From: Bacteroidota bacterium
GTDB taxonomy: Bacteria; Bacteroidota; Bacteroidia; Flavobacteriales; BACL11
Direction of reading: 5' to 3'
Assembly: GCA_028408365.1 (NCBI GenBank)
Contig: JAOOLD010000002.1
Location: 77,183-141,182 of the forward strand
Length of the DNA stretch: 64,000 bases
Below the pieces are notes generated by a model. The model had not been told where the DNA came from. It searched no databases and saw only the letters and a program-made list of their open reading frames with translations. Positions 56,423-63,739 of the stretch are shown in pieces (position 1 is the first letter of the stretch; each line of letters begins with the position of its first letter). Both the position numbers and the translations under genes were made by a program.

Positions 56423-57242
56423 TTATAATGATGTTATCAATTAATCTTATATTTTCAATTGTAGCTGCTATACAAATTGCTAAATTATCACAAATGACAT
56501 CAACTGGGTGCATAGTTTTAATACTAACAAATTCCAAATACTCTAAATTAAGTTTACTTCTTTCAAACAATTTTTTTACTTTATTTTTCAAAGTTACAAT
56601 ATCATATTTAGTGATATGATCTCTACAATAGCAAAGAGATTCAAAAATTATTGTTGCTGATTTAAAGCTATCTTTTGTTAAATTCTTGTTTCTTGAGCTG
56701 AGAGCAATTCCATTTTTCTCTCTTACTGTAGGAACAGAAACTATTTTTAAAGCTGACTTTTTTGAAATATATTTGATTATTGTAAGTTGCTGTAAATCTT
56801 TCTCTCCAAAAAATGCAATGTCAGGACTTACTATTTTAAACAATTTAGTAACTACAGTTGCCACGCCTTGAAAATGGCCAGGTCTATATTCTCCTTCCAT
56901 AAACTTGTCAAGATTATTTAAATCGAACTCACTACTCTTCAAATTATTCTCATAAAGCTCAAAATCATTTGGTATAAAAAGTATGTCACAGTGATGTTTC
57001 TTCAGCAATTCAATATCATTCTCGCTGTTGGTAGGATAATTTCTTAAGTCTTTTTGAGAATTAAACTGAGTTGGATTTACATATATGCTACATATGGTTA
57101 AATCACATCTAGATTTTGATGCTTTAATTAATGAAATATGGCCAGCGTGCAAGGCTCCCATAGTGGGAACAAATCCAATTTTTTGTTTTGACAAAGAATA
57201 CAATAATTCTTTTAGCTTGGACTTTTTCTTTATTATTTTCAT
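56403..57242 (-). CDS. panC: Pantothenate synthetase
   Basis: PanC (279 aa) condenses pantoate and beta-alanine with ATP. The HIGH-like motif is PTMGALHAGH (residues 26-35). VNPTQFNSQKDLRNYP binds substrate, FFGEKDLQQL is the central active-site motif and ALSSRNKNL is the late phosphate loop. The length is right. A -7 element (TAGTTTTG) lies 13 bases before the ATG. It heads the panC-flippase-RfaE2-radA operon and is divergent from the GT5-like gene. Confidence 0.94.
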   Translation of the reverse strand: MKIIKKKSKLKELLYSLSKQKIGFVPTMGALHAGHISLIKASKSRCDLTICSIYVNPTQFNSQKDLRNYPTNSENDIELLKKHHCDILFIPNDFELYENNLKSSEFDLNNLDKFMEGEYRPGHFQGVATVVTKLFKIVSPDIAFFGEKDLQQLTIIKYISKKSALKIVSVPTVREKNGIALSSRNKNLTKDSFKSATIIFESLCYCRDHITKYDIVTLKNKVKKLFERSKLNLEYLEFVSIKTMHPVDVICDNLAICIAATIENIRLIDNIIINAEETN

Positions 57243-57255
57243 AACAATTACAAAA

Positions 57256-57263
57256 CAAAACTA
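57256..57263 (-). promoter_or_regulatory. -7 promoter element (TAGTTTTG) for the panC operon
   Basis: TAGTTTTG on the minus strand ends 13 bases before the panC ATG. It is paired divergently with the element at 57297-57304. Confidence 0.5.
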
Positions 57264-57296
57264 CCTTAAATGCTTTATTTAAAGAATTTTTTTCTA

Positions 57297-57304
57297 TATT
57301 TTTG
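57297..57304 (+). promoter_or_regulatory. -7 promoter element (TATTTTTG) for the GT5-like gene and DUF4270
   Basis: TATTTTTG followed by C lies 22 bases before the GT5-like ATG. It is part of an 84-base divergent promoter region with panC. Confidence 0.55.
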
Positions 57305-57326
57305 CAAGGCGATTTAAATCTTAAAT

Positions 57327-58175
57327 ATGGGAAAGAAAAGAATTTTATACGTATCTCAAGAAATATCACCATACACTAAAGAAAACAAAAGATCAAATTT
57401 TTGTATGAGCTTACCTCAAGTTGTTCAAGAAAATGACAATGACATTAGAATTTTCATGCCTAAGTTTGGTACAATAAACGAAAGAAGACATCAGCTACAC
57501 GAAGTCATTAGACTCTCAGGAATGAATCTAATAATTGATGATTTTGATCATCAGTTAATTATTAAAGTAGCTTCTGTTCAACAATCAAGAATGCAAGTGT
57601 ATTTTATTGATAATGAAGAGTATTTCCCCAAGAGACATTACCTTAACGATCCAGAAGGAAATTTCATGGAAAACAATGATGAAAGAATGATGTTTTTTTG
57701 TAAAGGTGTTATTGAAACAGTAAAAAAACTTGGTTGGGCTCCAGATATCATACATTGCAATGGATGGTTCTCAGCTCTTGTACCCATGTACATAAAAAAA
57801 CTGTACAATAAAGACCCTATGTTCGCAAATACAAAAATTTATTATACAGTTTTTGATAATCCCTTTAAAGGGGATTTAAATAATTCACTTTCTGAAAAAT
57901 TATTATTTGAAGACTTACAAGATAAAGATGTTGAAATGATTGGGAATCCTACATTTGATAATCTTAATAAATTCGCAATTAGCTACTCAGATGCTGTTGT
58001 TCAAGGGTCAAAAAAGTTAAGTAAAAACTTACTTAATTTTACAAAAAACAATAACATCCCTGTATTGGTAAAAACAGATGATGATAATTTTGAAAAGCAG
58101 TGTCTTTCTTTTTATGACAGCACAAAAAAGGCAAAAAAAACAAAAAAAAATAAGCAGTTAGTTGAGGTTGTATAG
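57327..58175 (+). CDS. Glycogen/starch synthase-like (GT5 N-domain) protein, probably non-catalytic
   Basis: A 282-residue protein resembling only the N-terminal half of GT5 glycogen synthases (normally about 480 aa). ILYVSQEISPYTKEN begins like a synthase, but the donor motif KxGGL is replaced (KENKRSNFC). The region IIHCNGWFSALVPMYIK matches the synthase HxNDWxT block with Gly in place of Asp. FMPKFGTINERRHQL and VYFIDNEEYFPKR are conserved in the Bacteroidota form. The C-terminus is a lysine-rich tail. It may be regulatory or bind a sugar. The next gene overlaps its end by 14 bases. Confidence 0.78.
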   Translation: MGKKRILYVSQEISPYTKENKRSNFCMSLPQVVQENDNDIRIFMPKFGTINERRHQLHEVIRLSGMNLIIDDFDHQLIIKVASVQQSRMQVYFIDNEEYFPKRHYLNDPEGNFMENNDERMMFFCKGVIETVKKLGWAPDIIHCNGWFSALVPMYIKKLYNKDPMFANTKIYYTVFDNPFKGDLNNSLSEKLLFEDLQDKDVEMIGNPTFDNLNKFAISYSDAVVQGSKKLSKNLLNFTKNNNIPVLVKTDDDNFEKQCLSFYDSTKKAKKTKKNKQLVEVV

Positions 58176-59418
58176 TTATAAATCTTTTATACTTTTTTGT
58201 GTTTTTTCATTTATACTCTTATCTTGCAAGGAACCCTCAGAAATAGGTCTTGACATACATCCTGAAAGTGATAGAATTCTGATAAAAAATAATTCGAATT
58301 TTTTTAATTTTTCAACGAATACTCTTTCTGAAGATTCTTTAAGGACTGATGAACCTGTTAGATTATTACTAGGTAACCTTACTAGTGATCCTATTTTCCC
58401 AAAATCTAATGCGCACTTTATTTCTAATCTTCTACTTCCATCAAACAATATCAGCTTTGGAGACATAACAAATATTATTGTAGACAGTGTTATATTGCAA
58501 TACGTTATTGATGACTATTACGGAAATGAAATCCAAACTTTTCCTAATCTATACGTATCAAAATTAACAGATCCAATTTATAAAGATTCGTCTTACTATT
58601 CCAACTATCCTGTTGTTTATAGTCAATCTGAATTAGTTTCAGTAAATAACATAGTGGTTCAGGACTCAAATTCTGTATCAATAATCAAAATTTCAATAGA
58701 CAACTCCTTAGGACAAGAAATCATCGATGGTGGAAATGCCTTAAGCTCTAATGAAGATTTTCTTCAGTATTTTTACGGTCTTAAAGTTGCCACTGTCAAT
58801 CCATCAGATTTAAACTTAGCTAATGACAATACAATATTGTATTTAAACGCTGATAATCAAAAGTCTAAATTTTCAATTTACTACAGAGATATTTCTGTAA
58901 ATGATTCAGTAATGTCTTTCGATTTAATGTTAGGAGGAGAAGCTGCTAGAATTAATCTTTTTAATCAAAAAAATATTCAACAACTTAACGCTTCTACCGA
59001 TAGCTGTTACGTTCAGTCAATGTCAAGTTATTTAACATCTATTCAGTTTAATAACTTAGAAAGTATTAGGGATACTTTAAAGAATAAAGTCATAAATAAA
59101 GTTAATCTTAAATTCTCATGCAATGAGGATTTACAATTTGGAGCTCATGAAAAACTTTTCCTAGTCAGAAAAAATCCCATGGGAGTTAATGTTTTTTTAA
59201 GTGATTTTGTCATAGAGGGAGAATCACATTTTGGTGGGCAGAATCAGAACAATAATTTTACTTTTAACATAACAAGGTATTTTAGCGATTTGATAAATGG
59301 AGCTTCAGGCTTCACAGGAGAACTTTTATTGTTACCATCAGGTGCTGTAATAAATGCAAACAGAACAATAATACCAAAATCAAGTTTTGTGATTGAAGTA
59401 TTATATTCTGAATTATAA
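58162..59418 (+). CDS. DUF4270 domain lipoprotein
   Basis: A 418-residue lipoprotein. The signal peptide ends FILLSCKEP, and the mature protein begins with the DUF4270 pattern EIGLDIHPESDRI. No ATG fits: TTG at 58162 or 58168 within the end of the GT5-like gene is the only start that keeps the signal, and the 14-base overlap suggests coupling. The body is beta-rich. DUF4270 has no assigned function but is widespread in Bacteroidota. It lies upstream of glmS. Confidence 0.83.
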   Translation: MRLYSYKSFILFCVFSFILLSCKEPSEIGLDIHPESDRILIKNNSNFFNFSTNTLSEDSLRTDEPVRLLLGNLTSDPIFPKSNAHFISNLLLPSNNISFGDITNIIVDSVILQYVIDDYYGNEIQTFPNLYVSKLTDPIYKDSSYYSNYPVVYSQSELVSVNNIVVQDSNSVSIIKISIDNSLGQEIIDGGNALSSNEDFLQYFYGLKVATVNPSDLNLANDNTILYLNADNQKSKFSIYYRDISVNDSVMSFDLMLGGEAARINLFNQKNIQQLNASTDSCYVQSMSSYLTSIQFNNLESIRDTLKNKVINKVNLKFSCNEDLQFGAHEKLFLVRKNPMGVNVFLSDFVIEGESHFGGQNQNNNFTFNITRYFSDLINGASGFTGELLLLPSGAVINANRTIIPKSSFVIEVLYSEL

Positions 59419-59436
59419 TAACTTCGTTTTAATTGT

Positions 59437-59444
59437 TACTTTTG
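59437..59444 (+). promoter_or_regulatory. -7 promoter element (TACTTTTG), leaderless geometry, for glmS
   Basis: TACTTTTG is followed by four bases (AAAA) and the glmS ATG. The same octamer precedes the SOD and FAH genes. Confidence 0.62.
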
Positions 59445-59448
59445 AAAA

Positions 59449-61284
59449 ATGTGTGGAATTGTTTCTTACATCGGAAATAAAGATGCGTACCCAATAATAA
59501 TAAAGGGACTTAAAAGATTAGAGTACAGAGGTTATGATAGTGCAGGTATATGTTTGCTTAAAAACAGTTTAATATCATATAAATCCAAGGGAAAAGTCAA
59601 GGATTTAGAAAAAGAGTTTAATAAAAAACCCATTAGTTCATTTGTAGGAATAGGACATACAAGGTGGGCAACTCATGGTGAGCCAAACAAAACAAATGCT
59701 CACCCTCATTTGTCAAACTCTAAAAATCTAGCTATAGTTCACAACGGAATAATTGAAAACTATGATTCAATAAGAAAACTATTGAAGAAAAAAGGTTATA
59801 AGTTTTATTCTGACACTGATACTGAAGTTTTAATTAACTTAATTGAATATGAACAAAAAAGTGAAAATCTTAGTTTATTTGAATCAGTAAGGTCGGCTCT
59901 TAAGCAGGTTATTGGAGCATATGCTATTGTTGTAATGGAAAAAGATAATTTTAACGAAATTGTTGTTGCTAGAAAAGGTTCTCCATTAGTTATAGGAATT
60001 GAAAATGGAGAATATTATGTTGCTTCTGATGCTAGCCCAATAATTGAGTATACAAAAAATGTTGTTTATCTTAATGATGACGAAGTTGCAAGAATAAATA
60101 TTAAATCAGGTTTACAAATTAAGACTGTAAGTAATAAGAAAGTTACTCCTTTTGTACAAGAGTTAGCATTATCAATTGAAGATATAGAAAAAGGAGGTTT
60201 TGATTATTTTATGTTAAAAGAAATTTATGAGCAACCTAAGAGTATAAGATCCACTTTAAGAGGAAGAATCACAGCTCAAAATAAAATTAAATTAGCAGGT
60301 TTTAGAGACTTTGAGAAAAAAATTTTAAAAGCAAACAGATTTACAATCATTGCCTGTGGTACATCATGGCATGCTGGCTTAGTTGCATCATATTATTTTG
60401 AAAGCATAGCTAGAATTAATGTTGATGTTCAGTATGCATCAGAGTTTAGGTATAGAAACCCAGTATTAAACGAAAATGATGTTGTGCTAAGTATTACTCA
60501 ATCTGGTGAAACTGCAGATACTCTTGCCGCTCAAAAACTTGCAAAAAGTAGGGGAGCTATATCACTGGCTATATGCAATGTTGTTGGCTCAAGTATTGCC
60601 AGAGAAAATGATGGTGGAGCATATACTCATGCTGGTCCTGAAATTGGAGTTGCCTCAACAAAAGCTTTCACTACTCAACTTACAATACTACTCTTAATCG
60701 CACTTAGATTAGGAAAAGAAAATTCTTCCATAAGAGATCGAGATTATCAAAGAATGTTGATTGAAATTCAGATGCTCCCATCAACATTAGAGGAATGTTT
60801 AAAAATTGATAAAAAAATAAAAAAAATTTCTAAGGAGTTTATGAACTCAGAAAACTTCTTATATCTAGGAAGAGGTATGAACTTTCCAGTAGCTTTAGAA
60901 GGAGCTCTTAAGTTGAAAGAAATATCATACATTCACGCTGAAGGGTATCCTGCAGCTGAAATGAAGCATGGCCCTATAGCTCTCATTGACGAAAAGATGC
61001 CAGTGGTAGTTATAGCAACAGAAGAAGAGCACTACACAAAAATTTTAAGCAATGCTCAAGAGGTGAAGTCAAGAGGAGGAAGAATTATTTCAATAGTTTT
61101 TGATGCTGATGAGTCAATATCTAGTATTTCCGAGCATGTAATCAAAGTCCCTAAAGTAAACAAATACTTGTCTCCAATAATTTCTGTAATATCTCTTCAA
61201 CTACTTTCTTATCACATTGCAGTTATGAGAGGATGTGATGTTGATCAACCAAGGAACTTAGCTAAATCAGTTACGGTCGAATAG
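59449..61284 (+). CDS. glmS: Glutamine-fructose-6-phosphate aminotransferase (isomerizing)
   Basis: GlmS (611 aa) makes glucosamine-6-phosphate, the entry to peptidoglycan and LPS amino sugars. The N-terminal glutaminase starts MCGIVSYIG with Cys2 as the nucleophile, and GHTRWATHGEP follows. Two SIS isomerase domains contain ITQSGETADTL and the late AEGYPAAEMKHGPIAL. The terminal PRNLAKSVTVE is invariant in the family. No glmS ribozyme-like leader is possible, because the promoter abuts the start codon. Confidence 0.97.
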   Translation: MCGIVSYIGNKDAYPIIIKGLKRLEYRGYDSAGICLLKNSLISYKSKGKVKDLEKEFNKKPISSFVGIGHTRWATHGEPNKTNAHPHLSNSKNLAIVHNGIIENYDSIRKLLKKKGYKFYSDTDTEVLINLIEYEQKSENLSLFESVRSALKQVIGAYAIVVMEKDNFNEIVVARKGSPLVIGIENGEYYVASDASPIIEYTKNVVYLNDDEVARINIKSGLQIKTVSNKKVTPFVQELALSIEDIEKGGFDYFMLKEIYEQPKSIRSTLRGRITAQNKIKLAGFRDFEKKILKANRFTIIACGTSWHAGLVASYYFESIARINVDVQYASEFRYRNPVLNENDVVLSITQSGETADTLAAQKLAKSRGAISLAICNVVGSSIARENDGGAYTHAGPEIGVASTKAFTTQLTILLLIALRLGKENSSIRDRDYQRMLIEIQMLPSTLEECLKIDKKIKKISKEFMNSENFLYLGRGMNFPVALEGALKLKEISYIHAEGYPAAEMKHGPIALIDEKMPVVVIATEEEHYTKILSNAQEVKSRGGRIISIVFDADESISSISEHVIKVPKVNKYLSPIISVISLQLLSYHIAVMRGCDVDQPRNLAKSVTVE

Positions 61285-61570
61285 AATTGAATCCGATTTT
61301 AGGATTAGAAAAATTCCTTAGTCAAGTTTTAAATTACTGTTATTGATTTTTAAGTGTTACAAGTCACTTTCAATTTTCCATCAAACACTATGAATTGGTT
61401 TCAATGTTGAATGTTAGAATACAACGATTCCAACAAGTACTATCTATCTAATAGTACTACATTAATACATGTAATATTTCCATGAGTATATTCGATTTAA
61501 TCGACTAAACCCAAACTTATGGGGGAGTTGTCGATTAGTAAATCAATACGTTTAAATCTAATTTTAGAAT
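61285..61570. other. Convergent intergenic region rich in dyad symmetry
   Basis: This 286-base gap between the glmS stop and a minus-strand unknown gene has no open frame. It holds a perfect 8-bp stem (AGTACTAT/ATAGTACT, 61436-61458, 7-base loop), a 13-base palindrome TCGATTTAATCGA (61492-61504), and an 8-bp inverted repeat TAATCGAC (61498-61505) with GTCGATTA (61530-61537). No T-tract makes any of them a clear terminator. It marks the border from core genes to an accessory pocket. Confidence 0.5.
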
Positions 61571-62137
61571 TTAATTTTGAGTTTTTAAAAATTCGGAGTA
61601 TTCATTGGAACCCATTGTCATACCTGAAATTAAACTTACACATTCAATTGTGATTTCAATTGATGAGATATTTTTTTTAAATATAAATTTTCTCCCATCA
61701 TATGAGGTTAAACTGTTTTCATCTGAATTAAAACATATATTACAAAATAAGTGATCACCCAATAGTTCTGAACAACTTATTCCAAATTTATCATAAGAAA
61801 AATCAAAATCAGATTTTGATAATGTAGTTTTTAATTCTCTACGATTTTCATGATAATTTTCTGGATGGATATTGTTTTTTGTCATATAATTTTCTTTTGT
61901 ACAGTTACCTGTAACTTTATATTTGGTTTCTTCTAACCCATTATGACTACGATGTTTCTTTTTCTGAACATTTTCTATTCTACAATGTTTAACACAATAT
62001 GTGTTAACAGACTCTTTATCTTTTAAATAAAAAATTTTTTCATAGTCTTCTTTTTCATATTTGTGATGTTTAAGTTTTGTATCAACAATATTTCCTCCAA
62101 ATATCGAAAATGTTATACCAAATAGAATTTCTAACAT
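61571..62137 (-). CDS. Unknown membrane-anchored protein with CxxxC and CxxC pairs
   Basis: A 188-residue protein with a single N-terminal hydrophobic segment (MLEILFGITFSIFGG) and a soluble, His- and Lys-rich remainder. Cysteines occur in YCVKHCRIE, VTGNCTKE, GISCSELL and LFCNICFN, which could bind metal or form disulfides. I recognise no family. It is first of a run of small minus-strand genes that look unrelated to the flanking core operons. Confidence 0.55.
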   Translation of the reverse strand: MLEILFGITFSIFGGNIVDTKLKHHKYEKEDYEKIFYLKDKESVNTYCVKHCRIENVQKKKHRSHNGLEETKYKVTGNCTKENYMTKNNIHPENYHENRRELKTTLSKSDFDFSYDKFGISCSELLGDHLFCNICFNSDENSLTSYDGRKFIFKKNISSIEITIECVSLISGMTMGSNEYSEFLKTQN

Positions 62138-62156
62138 ATATTAAAATCAAATATTT

Positions 62157-62366
62157 TTATTTAATCGTACATGTATCAACACCAAATAACTTGTAAATCA
62201 TACAAGTACCAACAACAGAATTAAATAATAGAATTCCACCAATTACACATAGGAAAATTGAATAGTTTGATTGACCTAAGAAAATTGGAGTTGGTAATAA
62301 AAATAGTGAAATGATAAAACGAACAATTCGTTCTGATTTGTTTTGGTTTGTTGTAAAAATCTTCAT
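62157..62366 (-). CDS. DUF2892 (YgaP transmembrane-type) small membrane protein
   Basis: A 69-residue protein with two membrane helices (IVRFIISLFLLPTPIFL and YSIFLCVIGGILLFNS) and the DUF2892 ending VGTCMIYKLFGVDTC. The NKSERIVRFI beginning is family-typical. Such domains occur alone or fused to rhodaneses, and their role is unknown. A -7 element (TATCTTTG) is 19 bases before the ATG. Confidence 0.8.
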   Translation of the reverse strand: MKIFTTNQNKSERIVRFIISLFLLPTPIFLGQSNYSIFLCVIGGILLFNSVVGTCMIYKLFGVDTCTIK

Positions 62367-62385
62367 TTTTAATGTTTTATAATAT

Positions 62386-62393
62386 CAAAGATA
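62386..62393 (-). promoter_or_regulatory. -7 promoter element (TATCTTTG) for the DUF2892 gene
   Basis: TATCTTTG on the minus strand, 19 bases before the DUF2892 ATG. It is identical to the element of the MsbA-like exporter. Confidence 0.45.
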
Positions 62394-62437
62394 TGATATT
62401 ATCATTGAGTTAGACCTTAACCGTGTTTTTGGTCTAT

Positions 62438-62735
62438 CTAATCTACCATTTTTATATAGAACGGATAGGTTCTATTTGTCCCACTTTCACCCATACTCCA
62501 ATATATTATTACGTCTTCATTACTGATAGAAGGTTTTGGTAATGGTTCTGTTCTTATTTCTGTATACTCCATTTCTCCAGTTACTTTATTAAATATTACC
62601 CCTCTTGTGTCACCTAAAGCATGAAACTCAAATTTAGTTGTTGTTTCTGTTTTAGTTGATCCCATCATTTCTACTAATATTAGAATCCCACAGATTCCAG
62701 ATAGTACTTCTGCTGTAAAGTTTTTTTAGAGACAT
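62438..62735 (-). pseudogene. Small membrane-anchored protein with a one-base frameshift at an A7 tract
   Basis: The intact part is a 76-residue frame (62438-62668) with no family I recognise; it includes FEFHALGDTRGVIF and IIYWSMGESG. Directly upstream in the same frame lies a hydrophobic segment, VLSGICGILILVEMM, that has no start codon. In the neighbouring frame an ATG at 62735 opens MSLK and meets this frame at a run of seven A (plus-strand T7, 62721-62727). Removing one A would give a continuous 98-residue protein beginning MSLKNFTAEVLSG, a clean N-terminal anchor. Either the gene is broken, the run varies in length, or the assembly has an extra base. Confidence 0.6.
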
Positions 62736-62797
62736 TTAATTTTAACTGAGATTATTTATATTAGATTTACATATCTTCAATTTCAAAATTTTATAAA

Positions 62798-63289
62798 ATG
62801 AACAAATATTTTTAATTTATTTTAATTTTTGTGTTTTTATCGTGTGAGGAAGAAATTAATAATGAAGTTGGCACTAATTGTAACAACATATCTGAACCAA
62901 TTATCGGAACTTGGCAATATTTTTATGATGAATATTACAATCCAGACGATAATGAATGGTTTGGAGAGAGTGATGTACAATGTTGTATTATATTTAACTC
63001 AGACGGTACTTTTGAAGATTTGAATGGTGGTACTGGTGATGATAGTACTATTGAATCTTGGCAAAATTTAGGAAATGGAACATACAGACTAAATGTAACT
63101 TTTGGTGCTCTTAATGTTCCTTTTGATGTAGAACATGACATAGAATTCTTTTGCTTTGACAATGTTGTGAGATATTCTACAATAGCTAGTCAAAGCTCTA
63201 ATAATGCAGGGTTATCAGGATTTCAATATTTACATAGAGAGAATTATAACTGGCAATCTTGTGATAATATCCCATTTAATTCTTTATAA
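62798..63289 (+). pseudogene. Lipocalin-like lipoprotein gene with an in-frame stop in the signal peptide
   Basis: The ATG at 62798 opens MNKYF, then TAA at 62813-62815, then FILIFVFLSCEEE in the same frame. Read through the stop, this is a textbook lipoprotein signal with the Cys 16 codons in. The mature part (about 147 residues) begins NEVGTNC, continues EPIIGTWQYFYD and IFNSDGTFEDLNGG, the start of a lipocalin-like fold, and has a late QYLHRENYNW. A TTA codon in place of TAA (one base at 62814) would restore a normal gene. Initiation at GTG 62831 would leave only four residues before the Cys, too short for export. Confidence 0.62.
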
Positions 63290-63318
63290 ATATTTGAGAT
63301 AATTATATTTCAGAATAA

Positions 63319-63672
63319 TTAGTTTACTACAATTCTTGCTTTCATATTTGGCAAATGGGGAGTGCAAACATAATAGTAAGTTTTCAATTCATTGGCTACA
63401 ATATAGCCTGAACTACCAAAATCAAATATAAATCCATTTTCAAGAGGTGTAGAGGAGCTTGAGTTATATGTTTCCTCGCTTACTTCAATAGCATTATGAG
63501 TACCACCGAGTTCAAAAAAAATTGTATCACCTATATTGCAATTTAAAGTGCTAGGCACAAAATTTAATCCACTTGTTCTGATTATATTTTCAGTGTTTGA
63601 AGGCTCATTACTTTCCTTTGAACAAGAAAAAAACACTAACATTAGTGATGCAATTAGAATTTGATTTTTCAT
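63319..63672 (-). CDS. Cupredoxin-type (plastocyanin/azurin-like) lipoprotein
   Basis: A 117-residue lipoprotein; the signal ends LVFFSCSKE. The blue-copper ligand set is visible: His in GGTHNAIEV, then Cys, His and Met in YYVCTPHLPNM, in the C-x2-H-x3-M type spacing. FVPSTLNCNIGDTIFFE is the cupredoxin core start. It probably carries electrons or copper at the cell envelope. A -7 element (TAAATTTG) lies 16 bases before the ATG. Its partner redox enzyme is not in this window. Confidence 0.82.
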   Translation of the reverse strand: MKNQILIASLMLVFFSCSKESNEPSNTENIIRTSGLNFVPSTLNCNIGDTIFFELGGTHNAIEVSEETYNSSSSTPLENGFIFDFGSSGYIVANELKTYYYVCTPHLPNMKARIVVN

Positions 63673-63688
63673 TTTTTTATTTTAAGTT

Positions 63689-63696
63689 CAAATTTA
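63689..63696 (-). promoter_or_regulatory. -7 promoter element (TAAATTTG) for the cupredoxin gene
   Basis: TAAATTTG on the minus strand, 16 bases before the ATG, in the 67-base divergent gap with the glycosyltransferase. Confidence 0.45.
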
Positions 63697-63739
63697 CGTT
63701 TAATTATTGTCTAATGTAATTATTTCATATTTTTAGTTT

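Noticed and set aside
59419..59448. glmS ribozyme or other leader riboswitch
   Set aside because: Only 30 bases separate the DUF4270 stop from the glmS ATG and they hold the promoter element.
61300..61330. Possible intrinsic terminator after glmS (AATCC/GGATT hairpin)
   Set aside because: The stem is only five pairs and is followed by A-rich, not T-rich, sequence.
62411..62436. TAGACC/GGTCTA inverted repeat as a terminator for the minus-strand small gene
   Set aside because: Six-pair stem with a 14-base loop and no T-tract in either direction; too weak to call.
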